64,000 nucleotides of DNA from Rhodobacteraceae bacterium M385 (GTDB lineage: Bacteria; Pseudomonadota; Alphaproteobacteria; Rhodobacterales; Rhodobacteraceae), in NCBI GenBank assembly GCA_025141835.1, contig CP081102.1, positions 1,674,001-1,738,000 of the forward strand, given 5' to 3'. Every line of letters begins with the position of its first letter. The stretch's first letter is position 1. The notes beneath the pieces are model-generated. The model was given only the letters and a program-made list of their open reading frames with translations, was not told the DNA's origin and searched no databases. Both the position numbers and the translations under genes were made by a program. This document shows positions 25,585-34,110 of this stretch, piece after piece.

Positions 25585-27939
25585 ATGCTATTTGGATTGG
25601 ACGGGGTCGAGATTGGCCTGATTATCGTGTTCCTCACCTTGTTTGGTGGGATCATGACGGGCTTTCCGGTGGCCTTCGCCATTGGTGGCGCGGGTGTGAT
25701 TTCCTTCGCGATTATCGCGGTTTTGGACAGCTCTGGCTTGCTGATCCACCAAGCGGTGGATGTGCGATCAGAGGATTATCTGGCGCTGATTGCCGATGGA
25801 GTCCCGCGAGATACGATATCAACGTTCAGATATCCCGATTTGCCGCGCATTGATGAGGCGTTGTTCACCGGCGGTTGGGAAACCGCGCTGGATCGCAACC
25901 TGTCGTTCATTGTGAACCGCATGAACGAGCGTGTGATTGCGGGCCAATCCATCGAGATCCTTTTGGCCGTTCTGATGTTCGTGATGATGGGCATCACGCT
26001 GGAACGCTCGAAAATTGCCAACGACCTGCTGACCACGATGGCGCGCGTCTTCGGCCCGCTTCCCGGCGGTCTGGCTGTATCCATCGTGATCGTGGGCGCG
26101 TTTCTTGCGGCCTCGACCGGGATCGTGGGCGCGACAGTTGTGACCATGGGCCTGCTGGCTCTGCCGACAATGCTGCGCAACAACTACTCGCCCGAGTTGG
26201 CGACCGGCGTTATCGCCGCGTCGGGTACCTTGGGACAGATCATTCCACCTTCGATCGTGATCGTTCTTTTGGGCACACTGGCGGGTGATCTGTATGCCAC
26301 GGGGCAAGAGACCCGCGCCGTCACCGCAGGGTGCCGCGATGCGCTGACCTATCTGGGCCAACCTGCGGTTCTGTCGGTCGGCACATTGTTCCAAGCGGCG
26401 CTTCTGCCGGGCATCTTCCTGGCGTTCCTTTATGGCGCGTATTCTTTTGGTTACGCTTTGGTGTTCCCATCGAAAGCTCCCGCGGTGCAAATGGGGACCA
26501 GCAGCGGAGAACCCGTGACACGGGGCGAAGGTCTGACTTGGTTCCTTGGGGTGCCAGCGGCGATTATCATCGGGGTAAGCCTTGCGGCCTCCGTGGGTAT
26601 CGTGGGCAGCCAGACGATCACCGTGTCGGATATGTCCGACGGAGCGGCCAGTGCATCGCTGCGCACCAATGTGTCCGAGCAATGTGCGGCGGGCATGATT
26701 GAACTGCACGGCCAAGAGGCCTGGGACATAGCCGTCGCCGAGCAGGCCGCCATTGAATCGGGCGCCGCAGGGGAAGCTGCCCATGAGCGCACACCGGAAG
26801 AGATGGTTATTGCCACCGATGCGGCCCTTGCCGCGGCGGCGCCCATCGGCAGCGGCGTTGCGGTCCTGTTCACGCTTTTGGCGCTGACCTTGGTGTTGGC
26901 ACGCGGCATCTCGCCGTCGTCCTCTCCGCTGCCATTGTTGGTGGGGGGAATGGGCATCGTGCTGGCCTTGGCGGCTGATGTGATGTTCATCGGTCCGTTG
27001 ACGGGACCGGGGACGACCTTTGCGGTTCTCGCCATTCCTTTCGGTCTGACGGTCTATGGGTGCTACCACGCCGTGGGGCGTCTGTCGCAGAACGAGCTGT
27101 TGCGTGTGGTCTTCCCGCCGCTGGTTTTGATCGTGGCGGTTCTGGGCTCGATCCTTGGCGGGATCACCAACCCGACACCGGCGGCCGCCTTGGGCGCAGC
27201 TGGGGCGATCATGTTGGCGGCCTATCGCAAGTTTGGCGATGACCGCGGCGGCGCGAAGATCATTGTTGGGGCGGCCTTTGCCGTGGTGATCATGATCGTC
27301 GTGGGCGTGAACTTTGACCTGCGGATGTCGCGCGAGGCCGTAACCGTTGCCGATTGGCTGGCCTATATCGTGACGCAAGCTGCCTATCACTTCGCCTTCT
27401 TCGGCCTGCTTTTTGCCTGCTGGACGCTTTTGCGCACTAGCGTTTTGGGACCAGTTGTGCGCGAAACGGCGAAGGTCACGAGCATGGTGTTTACCATCCT
27501 CATCGGGAGCCAAGTGTTGAACCTGACGCTGATCGCCTTTGGCGGTGAGCATTACATCCAGCAGTTTCTGCGGGCGTTTGACCAGGAATGGGTCGTGTTC
27601 CTGCTGGTGATGGCGATCTTGTTCTTCCTGGGCTTCGTGCTCGACTTCCTGGAGATCATCTACATCGTGATCCCCATCGTGGGGCCGGTCATTTATGGCG
27701 GGACGCTGGACCCGAAATGGGTGACGATCATGATCGCGGTGAACTTGCAGACCTCGTTCCTGACACCGCCATTTGGGTTTGCGCTATTCTACCTAAGGGG
27801 CGTGGCGCCAAAGTCGGTGACGACGGGGCACATCTACCGAGGGGTGCTGCCGTTTGTGGGCATTCAGGTGTTGGGATTGGCGATCTTGTGGTTCTTCCCG
27901 GGCATCGTGACGATCGTGCCGGACCTGCTGCCGAACTAG
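25585..27939 (+). CDS. TRAP transporter large permease (DctM), enlarged form
   Basis: Sodium-driven transmembrane channel subunit. 784 residues compared with about 430 for ordinary DctM. The N-terminal part (GIMTGFPVAFAIGGAGV), the AASTGIVGATVVTMGLLALP and GTLGQIIPPSIV signatures and the C-terminal LDFLEIIYIVIPI region are typical. Two hydrophilic insertions (about 56-125 and 343-420) and extra membrane segments at about 420-520 explain the size. It belongs to the large-DctM branch that pairs with long DctQ proteins. A terminator follows at 27969. Confidence 0.92.
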   Translation: MLFGLDGVEIGLIIVFLTLFGGIMTGFPVAFAIGGAGVISFAIIAVLDSSGLLIHQAVDVRSEDYLALIADGVPRDTISTFRYPDLPRIDEALFTGGWETALDRNLSFIVNRMNERVIAGQSIEILLAVLMFVMMGITLERSKIANDLLTTMARVFGPLPGGLAVSIVIVGAFLAASTGIVGATVVTMGLLALPTMLRNNYSPELATGVIAASGTLGQIIPPSIVIVLLGTLAGDLYATGQETRAVTAGCRDALTYLGQPAVLSVGTLFQAALLPGIFLAFLYGAYSFGYALVFPSKAPAVQMGTSSGEPVTRGEGLTWFLGVPAAIIIGVSLAASVGIVGSQTITVSDMSDGAASASLRTNVSEQCAAGMIELHGQEAWDIAVAEQAAIESGAAGEAAHERTPEEMVIATDAALAAAAPIGSGVAVLFTLLALTLVLARGISPSSSPLPLLVGGMGIVLALAADVMFIGPLTGPGTTFAVLAIPFGLTVYGCYHAVGRLSQNELLRVVFPPLVLIVAVLGSILGGITNPTPAAALGAAGAIMLAAYRKFGDDRGGAKIIVGAAFAVVIMIVVGVNFDLRMSREAVTVADWLAYIVTQAAYHFAFFGLLFACWTLLRTSVLGPVVRETAKVTSMVFTILIGSQVLNLTLIAFGGEHYIQQFLRAFDQEWVVFLLVMAILFFLGFVLDFLEIIYIVIPIVGPVIYGGTLDPKWVTIMIAVNLQTSFLTPPFGFALFYLRGVAPKSVTTGHIYRGVLPFVGIQVLGLAILWFFPGIVTIVPDLLPN

Positions 27940-27968
27940 GGTTTCGAGAGCCTGTAGAGATTGGGGAA

Positions 27969-27994
27969 GGGGGGCCATGGCGGCCCTCCTTTTT
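27969..27994 (+). terminator. Rho-independent terminator of the TRAP operon
   Basis: GGGGGGCC (27969-27976) pairs with GGCCCTCC (27982-27989) with one G-U pair and a 5-nt loop, then TTTTT. It lies 30 bp after the dctM stop. Confidence 0.85.
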
Positions 27995-28023
27995 CGTTTG
28001 GAGGCGCGGAGGAGGGGGTGGAC

Positions 28024-28056
28024 CCTCCGGGGGCGATATTTTTGAAAAGATGAAGG
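28024..28056. repeat. Copy of dispersed intergenic element
   Basis: CCTCCGGGGGCGATATTTTT followed by GAAAAGATGAAGG. It shares the GATATTT...AAGATGAAG core with 2943-2970, 6622-6656 and 11376-11398 (the first and last on the opposite strand). It sits in the convergent gap between dctM and the VOC gene. Confidence 0.6.
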
Positions 28057-28070
28057 GGGGCCGTGCGCGT

Positions 28071-28451
28071 TTACGCGGAGGGTTCGATCAGATCCCAGAG
28101 GTTGCCCCAAGGGTCGCGCCATTGGGCGACGGTGCCGTAGGGCTCGTGCCGGGGCGTTTCTAAGAGAGTGCCGCCCGCGGCGGTGATCTTGGCGGCGTCC
28201 TCAGTGAAGTTGCTTGAGTGCAGGAAAAAGCCCACACGGTCGCCGGTTTGCTGGCCAAGGGCCGAGGACTGGCTAGCGGTTGTGGGCATTGCGAGGAGGA
28301 GGGCGGGGCCCTGTGGGGAGGGGCTGACGGTGACCCAACGCTTGTGGGTTTGGTCCTCGTCGCTCAGCAACGTCCAGCCGAGGCCATTGACGAAGAAGGC
28401 GATGCCCTCGTCGTAGTCGGGCACGATTAGGGTCAAGAGCGCGAGGCGCAT
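28071..28451 (-). CDS. VOC (glyoxalase/bleomycin resistance) superfamily protein
   Basis: Small VOC-fold protein of 126 residues from ATG 28451 (MRLALLTLIVPDYDEGIAFF). Two beta-alpha-beta modules are visible, with the characteristic ends FYDPxGN-like AQWRDPWGNLWDLIEP and FVNGLGWTLLSDE. Metal ligands are not clear, so lyase, isomerase or binding roles cannot be separated. Its ATG shares a base with the bpt stop (TGATG), so it is coupled to bpt. Confidence 0.87.
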   Translation of the reverse strand: MRLALLTLIVPDYDEGIAFFVNGLGWTLLSDEDQTHKRWVTVSPSPQGPALLLAMPTTASQSSALGQQTGDRVGFFLHSSNFTEDAAKITAAGGTLLETPRHEPYGTVAQWRDPWGNLWDLIEPSA

Positions 28452-29284
28452 CAGCGGTTTCTGTCGGGGGCGGCGCGCAGATCGGGTAGGGTGATTTGGG
28501 CCACTTGCTGCGCGATGGGATCGGTTGAGAGGGGGTGGGTTTGGGTGTCGTAATCTTCGGGCGCGCCGATGTCTTGCCATTGGCCGTTTACGTGGACCTC
28601 GAGCGCGGGAAAGTTTGCCTTGTAGCCCATTTTCGACGAGCCAGGCACCCAATAGCCGAGATAGACGTAGGGCAGGCCGGCCTCTTGCGCGAGGGCGATG
28701 TGATCGAGGATCACGTAGGTTCCCAGGGAGTTATGTTGCAGGCTCGGCTCGAAGAACGAGTAGACGAGGCTGAGGCCGTCATCGAGGATATCGGTCAGGC
28801 AAACGGCGGCCAGATCATCACCCTCGGTCTGGTCGCGGTATTCGATGACGCGCGATTTGACCGGAGTTTCCTCGATCATCGCGGCGAATTCGAACACATC
28901 CATGTCGGCCATGCCGCCATCGGCGTGGCGGGTATCAAGGTAGCTGCGAAACAGCGCGTATTGTTCTTCCGTGGCCCAAGCAGAGCGGGGGTGGCGGATC
29001 AGGTGTTTGTTGCGCTTCGAGATCCGCTTGTGGCTGCGTTTCGGCGCGAAATCCGCCACGCGGATGCGGGCGGACAGGCAAGCGGCGCAATCGGTGCAGG
29101 AGGGGCGGTAGAGCACGTTCTGCGACCGGCGGAACCCCTGTTTGGAGAGTGAATTATTTAACGCCTCCGACTGATCCCCTTGCAACGCGGTAAACAGTTT
29201 GCGTTCGCGTCTGCCGTCCAGGTAGGGGCAATCTTGGGGCGCTGTCACATAGAATTGTGGCGCGATGGGTAGCGTATGGCGCAT
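28451..29284 (-). CDS. bpt: Aspartate/glutamate leucyltransferase
   Basis: N-end-rule enzyme that adds leucine from leucyl-tRNA to proteins with N-terminal Asp or Glu, marking them for ClpS/ClpAP degradation. 277 residues, family length. Typical elements: CPYLDGRRERKLFT near the N terminus, the Cys cluster CTDCAACLSARI (about 63-74) found in ATE/Bpt proteins, and YLGYWVPGSSKMGYKANFPA. Formerly annotated as arginyltransferase. Co-transcribed with the downstream VOC gene. Confidence 0.94.
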   Translation of the reverse strand: MRHTLPIAPQFYVTAPQDCPYLDGRRERKLFTALQGDQSEALNNSLSKQGFRRSQNVLYRPSCTDCAACLSARIRVADFAPKRSHKRISKRNKHLIRHPRSAWATEEQYALFRSYLDTRHADGGMADMDVFEFAAMIEETPVKSRVIEYRDQTEGDDLAAVCLTDILDDGLSLVYSFFEPSLQHNSLGTYVILDHIALAQEAGLPYVYLGYWVPGSSKMGYKANFPALEVHVNGQWQDIGAPEDYDTQTHPLSTDPIAQQVAQITLPDLRAAPDRNR

Positions 29285-29313
29285 AAAAATAGGGTCCCGT
29301 GTCGTCGGCCTTA

Positions 29314-29378
29314 GAGTGCAACACTCGACCGCGATGGGGCAACAGCTTTCTGGAACGTGGTTACTTTGCTGTTGCCCC
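29314..29378. repeat. Two inverted repeats between RDD-protein and bpt genes
   Basis: GAGTG-CAA-CACTC (29314-29326) and a perfect 11-bp inverted repeat GGGGCAACAGC/GCTGTTGCCCC (29336-29346 and 29368-29378, 21-nt loop). They lie between the RDD gene end and the bpt start on the minus strand. No T-run follows, so this is a structured untranslated region or protein site rather than a standard terminator. Confidence 0.6.
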
Positions 29379-29391
29379 TTGGGTCCAGTCT

Positions 29392-29841
29392 TTAGGCCGG
29401 GCGGTTAATCATCACGGTGCCGACAAGCTCATCGGGAAGGCTGCGGTTGAGGGGGCGGCCCATCATCATGCCGATGGAAATCAGCTGGATTACGAAGATC
29501 GTGGCGAACACCAGAAAGCAACCGGTATGAATGGCGGCCTCTTGGCTGGTGAGGCGGGCGCCGGAGGGGCCGCGCAATTCGATATTCATCAAGCGCATCC
29601 CGAGGGTTGCGGATTCCGCCCGGATCGTACGCCAGCGGTAGAAGAAGGCGAGGGCAAAGTGCACCGGTATCCAGAGCAGAAAGGCAATCCCTGCGGTCAG
29701 AACGCTCAGGATTAGCATCGCGGTGAAAATCAGCGCGGCGTCGATGGCCCAGGCAAACAGGCGTTTAGGCAAGACGCCGTCGTAGAAGGCGGCATCATAG
29801 GTTGGGTCGGGCAGGGGCGAGCGGGTCATGGACAAGGACAT
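29392..29841 (-). CDS. RDD family membrane protein
   Basis: Integral inner-membrane protein of 149 residues from ATG 29841 (MSLSMTRSPLPDPTYDAAFY). The RDD signature is RLFAWAIDAALIF (Arg then Asp in the first membrane helix), with further hydrophobic segments at about 48-70 and 108-127, and TLGMRLMNIEL. The family's function is not established; some members transport small solutes. It lies 100 bp after the DUF2852 gene on the same strand. Confidence 0.87.
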   Translation of the reverse strand: MSLSMTRSPLPDPTYDAAFYDGVLPKRLFAWAIDAALIFTAMLILSVLTAGIAFLLWIPVHFALAFFYRWRTIRAESATLGMRLMNIELRGPSGARLTSQEAAIHTGCFLVFATIFVIQLISIGMMMGRPLNRSLPDELVGTVMINRPA

Positions 29842-29941
29842 GGCAATCAGGGGAGCCTTTTGAAAGGGGAAAAAGGGGGCGCGCGCCCGGATTGGGACCA
29901 GTGGGCGCGCGCGGGGATAAGCCGAAGGCGAGGGGGGACGG

Positions 29942-30361
29942 TTACGCCTTGGCTTCTTCGGTCTCGGCCTTTGCGGCTTCGGCCCGGTCGTCCATGAAGG
30001 CATCGAATTCGGACTTGTCCTTGGCATCGCGCAGGCGTTGCAAGAAGGCCTCGAACGCGCCTTGTTCATCTTCCAGGCGCTTCAGCGTGTCAGCCTTATA
30101 GGCGTCGAAGGCACTGTTGCCGGAAGAGTTGAACTTGTGGCCACGGTGGCTGTGGCGGCGGGATGTGCAGGAACCATTGAACATGCGTTTACTCCAGATC
30201 ATGTAGGCAAGAAGGGCGAGGCCGATGGGCCAGAAGAAGATGAAACCGATGACCATGGCAGCGATCCAAGCGCCTTTGCCGCGGGCATCAAGCCAGTTCT
30301 CCGCCCGAGAAAACCAACCAAGGCTTTCATGGGAATGGGTGGGGGCGGTTGTGGTGGTCAT
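29942..30361 (-). CDS. DUF2852 family protein
   Basis: 139 residues. One or two hydrophobic segments (about 31-55, AWIAAMVIGFIFFWPIGLALLAYMIW), a basic Ser/His-rich linker, then a charged helical domain (SAFDAYKADTLKRLEDEQGAFEAFLQRLRDAKDKSEFDAFM). This matches the alphaproteobacterial DUF2852 family, of unknown function. GTTAAT-N3-ATTAAC lies about 45 bp upstream of its start. Confidence 0.88.
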   Translation of the reverse strand: MTTTTAPTHSHESLGWFSRAENWLDARGKGAWIAAMVIGFIFFWPIGLALLAYMIWSKRMFNGSCTSRRHSHRGHKFNSSGNSAFDAYKADTLKRLEDEQGAFEAFLQRLRDAKDKSEFDAFMDDRAEAAKAETEEAKA

Positions 30362-30682
30362 GGAAGTTCTCCTTGGGGTTGGTGGGATATTCGAATGTAA
30401 ATGTTAATCACATTAACTCATATGGGAGGTCCGGCGGAGCGGGCAAGAGGCAAAGTAAATCTTTTTTACATTTTCTAATTTGGGGGACGGAGAAGGAGAT
30501 CGGTGCGGGCTCTGATTTGGACGAACGCCCGCTTGCCAGCATCCGGCGGCTCTGTCGAACGTATCATCGAGTTGGCGTCAATAATTCGTTTAGTTGCTAG
30601 GAAGTAGGGCGTGCGCGGTCACGAGTTCACGAAAGCGGGAGGTGACTAGACGACCGGTCTATTACTTCCTATCTACCCCCCC
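30362..30682. other. Divergent promoter region, DUF2852 / TetR genes
   Basis: 321 bp without a gene. It contains the perfect palindrome GTTAAT-CAC-ATTAAC (30403-30417) near the DUF2852 start and an AT-rich patch (about 30455-30482). Close to the TetR start it holds the TAGAC-N5-GTCTA operator. Confidence 0.6.
30647..30661. promoter_or_regulatory. TetR-family operator candidate TAGAC-N5-GTCTA
   Basis: TAGAC (30647-30651), five bases, GTCTA (30657-30661): a perfect interrupted palindrome 21 bp before the TetR ATG. The size and TAGAC-GTCTA arms are typical of operators of TetR regulators that control oxidoreductases for reactive electrophiles. The position suggests it overlaps the promoter and mediates autorepression. 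Confidence 0.75.
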
Positions 30683-31276
30683 ATGACAGAGCAAACGAAA
30701 TCCGATCAGACACGCAAGAAGATCCTTACGGCGGGGCGGGAGCTTGCCTTGAAGGGGGGCTTTAGTGGCGTTGGTATTGCGCAAATTCTTGCAGAAAGCG
30801 GCGTGCCCAAGGGGTCTTTCTACTATTACTTCCCCTCCAAGGACGCCTTCGGGCAGGCGATGCTGCAAGATTACGTGGACGATTACCTGTCACGCATTGA
30901 TCTGCTGACCGCGGGCCCGGCATCGGCGGGCGACAAGCTGGCGGCCTTTTGGGGCGCGTGGCTTGGCCAAGAGGGGGCGGGCGGGATCTCGACCCGCTGT
31001 CTCGTGGTCAAGCTGGGGGCAGAAATTGCTGACCTGTCGGAAGGGATGCGCGTGGTCCTGGATACGGGCGTGGACGCCTTGGTGGACCGGATCGCCGCCC
31101 TTCTTATCGCGGGCGTCGGGGATGGGTCCGTGCGGCCCGTGGACGACCCGCAAGCGGTGGCGCGGATGCTTTACGCCAAGTTTCTGGGGGCGGCCATCCT
31201 TGCCAAAATATCTCGGAGCGACCTGCCGCTACAGCAGGCGCTGGCCGAGACTCAACACATCTACACAACAAGATAA
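30683..31276 (+). CDS. TetR/AcrR family transcriptional regulator
   Basis: 197 residues. An N-terminal helix-turn-helix (about 12-58: ILTAGRELALKGGFSGVGIAQILAESGVPKGSFYYYFPSK) is followed by a variable ligand domain with a Cys (STRCLVVKLG, Cys about 105). That residue is reminiscent of electrophile sensors in this family, but a redox role is inference. No strong ribosome site precedes the ATG and the message could be short-leadered. It is followed 6 bp later by a quinone-oxidoreductase-like gene, its likely target. Confidence 0.9.
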   Translation: MTEQTKSDQTRKKILTAGRELALKGGFSGVGIAQILAESGVPKGSFYYYFPSKDAFGQAMLQDYVDDYLSRIDLLTAGPASAGDKLAAFWGAWLGQEGAGGISTRCLVVKLGAEIADLSEGMRVVLDTGVDALVDRIAALLIAGVGDGSVRPVDDPQAVARMLYAKFLGAAILAKISRSDLPLQQALAETQHIYTTR

Positions 31277-31281
31277 CCACT

Positions 31282-32277
31282 ATGAATGGACTGAAAATGA
31301 AAGCTGCTATTCACGACACATTTGGCGAACCGGTTGACGTGCTCGTCGCCAAGGAAACCGCAAAACCTGCCCCCGCGGCGGGTGAGGTTCTGGTCAAAAT
31401 GACCCTGTCGCCGATCCACAACCACGATCTTTGGACGATCCGGGGCAACTACGGCTACAAACCGGACCTGCCTGGCGCCATCGGCGGGTCCGAGGCCCTT
31501 GGCACGGTAGAGGCCGTGGGCGACGGCGTAGACGCCGCCTTGGTGGGCAAGCGCGTGACGGTTGCGGGCATCCACGGGTCTTGGTCAGAGTATTTCGTGG
31601 CCCCAGCGGCGGGCGTTTTGCCCCTGCCAGACGCGATTTCCGACACGCTAGGCGCGCAATTGATCGCCATGCCGTTCAGCGCCCTGTCGCTGCTAGAGAC
31701 TTTGAAGGCCAAGAAAGGCGATTGGATCATCCAAACCGCGGCCAACGGCGCGGTGGGGCGGATCATGGAGGTGCTGGCGAAAGCGCGGGGGATCAACTTG
31801 GTGAACCTTGTACGACGCGACGCCGCCGCTCAGGAATTGAAAGACTTGGGCTTTGGCAACGTCCTCTCCACCAGCGACGCTGACTGGAAAGAGAAAGCGG
31901 CGCAGTTGATCGGCCCGGCAGGCGCGGTTTCGGCGATTGATTCCGTTGGCGGCGAAACCTCGGCCGATCTGGTCGACCTTCTGGGCGTGGATGGAGAGCT
32001 GGTAGTGTTTGGCACGGCAACCGGGGCGGCGATGCCCCTGTCGTCGGGAGCGCTGATCATGAAGCACATCACGGTGAAGGGCTTCTGGGGGTCTCGCGTC
32101 AGCAAGGACATGGCCCCCGAGGAGCGCACCCGCCTGATCACTGAGTTGGTGACACTGGCGGCCAAAGGTGAACTGACGTTGGCCGACGGTGGTGTTTTTG
32201 GACTGGATCAAGTGTCCGAGGCCATGACAGCGGCGCTAGAGCCGGGCCGGGCGGGTAAGGTGATGCTGCGGCCATAA
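31282..32277 (+). CDS. Zinc-independent MDR-type NADPH:quinone oxidoreductase
   Basis: Medium-chain dehydrogenase/reductase of 331 residues (or 326 from the second ATG at 31297, MKAAIHDTF). The catalytic-domain motif GGSEALGTVEAVGDGV and the Rossmann-fold QTAANGAVGRIMEVLAKARG are present; zinc ligands are absent, as in quinone/enone reductases. Probably reduces electrophilic carbonyl compounds with NADPH. Co-transcribed with the TetR gene; terminator at 32291. Confidence 0.88.
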   Translation: MNGLKMKAAIHDTFGEPVDVLVAKETAKPAPAAGEVLVKMTLSPIHNHDLWTIRGNYGYKPDLPGAIGGSEALGTVEAVGDGVDAALVGKRVTVAGIHGSWSEYFVAPAAGVLPLPDAISDTLGAQLIAMPFSALSLLETLKAKKGDWIIQTAANGAVGRIMEVLAKARGINLVNLVRRDAAAQELKDLGFGNVLSTSDADWKEKAAQLIGPAGAVSAIDSVGGETSADLVDLLGVDGELVVFGTATGAAMPLSSGALIMKHITVKGFWGSRVSKDMAPEERTRLITELVTLAAKGELTLADGGVFGLDQVSEAMTAALEPGRAGKVMLRP

Positions 32278-32290
32278 AGGGCGAACCCGA

Positions 32291-32329
32291 CGCGCCACTT
32301 TGCCTAACAGGGCAGGGTGGCGCGTTTTT
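32291..32329 (+). terminator. Rho-independent terminator after the TetR-reductase operon
   Basis: CGCGCCAC (32291-32298) pairs with GTGGCGCG (32317-32324). An inner GCC/GGC pair extends the stem, and TTTTT follows directly. Confidence 0.88.
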
Positions 32330-32357
32330 AATACGGCGCGTAGTTGGAACCAGCGCG

Positions 32358-33071
32358 CTATTTCTGCCGCAACATAGCAAGGGCGCGATCAGACGTGTCG
32401 CGGATGTGATGCTCGATCAAGCTGGCGGCACGTTCCGCGTCGCGATCCAAGGTGGCGACCATCAGTTGGCGGTGTTCTTCGAACTTCAGTTTCCCCAACC
32501 CTTCGGGCGCTTTCTTGGTGACGAAACGATAGCGGTCCAATTGGTCAAACATCATAGAGCGTAGGCGCAGTAGCCACCGGCCCGGGCAAGCGGCCACCAG
32601 CGCCTCGTGATATTCGCGGTGCCTTTCCACCCATTCCGAATGACGGGCCATCCGGGCCTCCCACGGGAGGCCTTCGATCAAGCTCAACCGGTGATGCACG
32701 CCGACGATATGTGCTTCCCAATCCTCATTCCCATGGGCAATCGCCTCTTGGATGGCGCGTTTTTCAAGGGTGATGAAATGGTCGGTAATCTCTGCCAGTT
32801 CGTCCGCAGAAACGGGCGCGACCTTGAACCCTTTACCGGCTTCAACCGTCACGAACCCTTCTGACGAAAGTTGAGACAGTGCCTCGCGTAGCGTGCCGAT
32901 GCCCACGTCATAGCGCTTGGTGAGGTCCGCGAACTTCAGGCGCGTCTCCGGTTCGAACACGCTGCTGACAATGTCGGTTCGCAACCTGGCCAAGACGTCA
33001 CGCCCCCCTGAGCTGCTGCTTGCCTGCTTGTCGGTCGTGTCTGAAGGGGTAGGTGTCACGGGTTGCTCCAT
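32358..33071 (-). CDS. GntR family regulator (FCD/FadR subfamily)
   Basis: 237 residues from ATG 33071 (MEQPVTPT). A winged HTH (about 25-85: RLRTDIVSSVFEPETRLKFADLTKRYDVGIGTLREALSQL) is followed by an all-helical FCD ligand domain with the usual His and Asp/Arg metal-site residues (HRLSLIEG, HREYHEALVAAC, EEHRQLMVATL). Divergent from the catabolic run starting at 33230 and most likely its substrate-responsive repressor. Confidence 0.92.
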   Translation of the reverse strand: MEQPVTPTPSDTTDKQASSSSGGRDVLARLRTDIVSSVFEPETRLKFADLTKRYDVGIGTLREALSQLSSEGFVTVEAGKGFKVAPVSADELAEITDHFITLEKRAIQEAIAHGNEDWEAHIVGVHHRLSLIEGLPWEARMARHSEWVERHREYHEALVAACPGRWLLRLRSMMFDQLDRYRFVTKKAPEGLGKLKFEEHRQLMVATLDRDAERAASLIEHHIRDTSDRALAMLRQK

Positions 33072-33125
33072 CGTCCATCGGGCCATCTTCGTCAGGTGAG
33101 TTCAGTACCGCACCACGGGCCCCGT

Positions 33126-33220
33126 AAATTTTCGAATATCTCAGTAAAGTTGATCTTGCCACTGGATTCGAGAATTCGCTTCTCTTGCATTCTTTTCGAC
33201 GATATATAAATTTTCGAAAA
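33126..33220. promoter_or_regulatory. Divergent promoter with TTCGAA operator copies (GntR target candidate)
   Basis: Between the GntR and FAH genes are ATTTTCGAATAT (33128-33139), TTTTCGA (33193-33199) and the perfect palindrome TTTTCGAAAA (33211-33220). The last lies 10 bp before the FAH ATG, where bound repressor would block initiation. A third full copy, TTTCGAAA, lies at 34111-34118 before the VOC dioxygenase gene. Confidence 0.65.
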
Positions 33221-33229
33221 AAGAAAGAC

Positions 33230-34081
33230 ATGCGAATGAAACTGGTATCCTTCACGCTAAACGGTCGCGCAACATGGGGTTGCGCCTTGGAGGGCGGCTT
33301 CGTCGATCTTGGGGCAAGATCAGGGGGGCAGTACCCAGACCTGAAGTCCTATATCGCCGATGGCTGCCCCTCTGCGGTGCTGACAGGGGCAGATTTGCCC
33401 GATGTCGCGGAGGGGGACGCGGTGCTGGCCCCGGTGATCCCGAACCCCGACAAGATCATCTGCGCGGCGGTTAACTTTTACGAAGACGATATGGACCCGG
33501 CCAAAGTGCCGCCATACCCAGTTCTGTTCCTGCGGCTGGCCTCTTCGCAGATCGCCCATGGGGCACCATTAATTCAGCCCCGATCATCGGAGCGTTTGGA
33601 TTTTGAAGGGGAGCTGGCAGTAATTATCGGTAAGGGCGGGCGGCACATTGCGGCCGATGACGCCATGTCTCATGTGGCGGGATATTCTGTTTACAATGAC
33701 GGCTCGGTTCGGGACTGGCAGAAGCACTCGCATCAGTTCACGCCGGGAAAAAACTTTACGGGCACGGGCGCGTTTGGACCGTGGATGGTCAGGGCAGGGG
33801 ATGTGCCAGCCCCTGAAAGCGGTCTGTCCTTGGTCACGCGGGTCAACGGGGTAGAAAAGCAGCGCACTGACACGTCGCGGATGATTTTTGATATCCCGTA
33901 TCTGATTTCTTACGCCTCTACCTTTGCGCCTCTTGTGCCGGGTGATGTCATTGTCACAGGCACCTGCACCGGGTTTGGCACCACGCGAAAGCCCCCGGAG
34001 TTTCTGCGCCCCGGCGACGTGGTCGAGGTCGAAATTGAGGGCATCGGCCTTCTGTCCAACATTGTGGAAGCAGAGGCATAG
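33230..34081 (+). CDS. Fumarylacetoacetate hydrolase (FAH) family protein
   Basis: Probable C-C bond hydrolase, decarboxylase or hydratase acting on a 2-oxo acid produced by ring fission. About 283 residues from ATG 33230 (MRMKLVSFTLNG); the second ATG at 33236 is equally possible. Family segments: DFEGELAVIIGKGGR (metal-binding Glu residues), GYSVYNDGSVRDWQ, GKNFTGTGAFGPWMV and GDVIVTGTCTGFGTTRKP. First gene of the catabolic run; its promoter carries the TTCGAA sites. Confidence 0.9.
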   Translation: MRMKLVSFTLNGRATWGCALEGGFVDLGARSGGQYPDLKSYIADGCPSAVLTGADLPDVAEGDAVLAPVIPNPDKIICAAVNFYEDDMDPAKVPPYPVLFLRLASSQIAHGAPLIQPRSSERLDFEGELAVIIGKGGRHIAADDAMSHVAGYSVYNDGSVRDWQKHSHQFTPGKNFTGTGAFGPWMVRAGDVPAPESGLSLVTRVNGVEKQRTDTSRMIFDIPYLISYASTFAPLVPGDVIVTGTCTGFGTTRKPPEFLRPGDVVEVEIEGIGLLSNIVEAEA

Positions 34082-34110
34082 TCAGTGCACTTTTTCCACG
34101 ATAATAAAAG

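Noticed and set aside
25819..27552. 577-codon minus-strand frame opposite the TRAP large permease
   Set aside because: Very Arg/His/Gln-rich complement of a hydrophobic membrane protein; no recognisable motifs.
30403..30417. CtrA binding site
   Set aside because: The consensus is TTAA-N7-TTAA(C); here the spacer is 5 bp.
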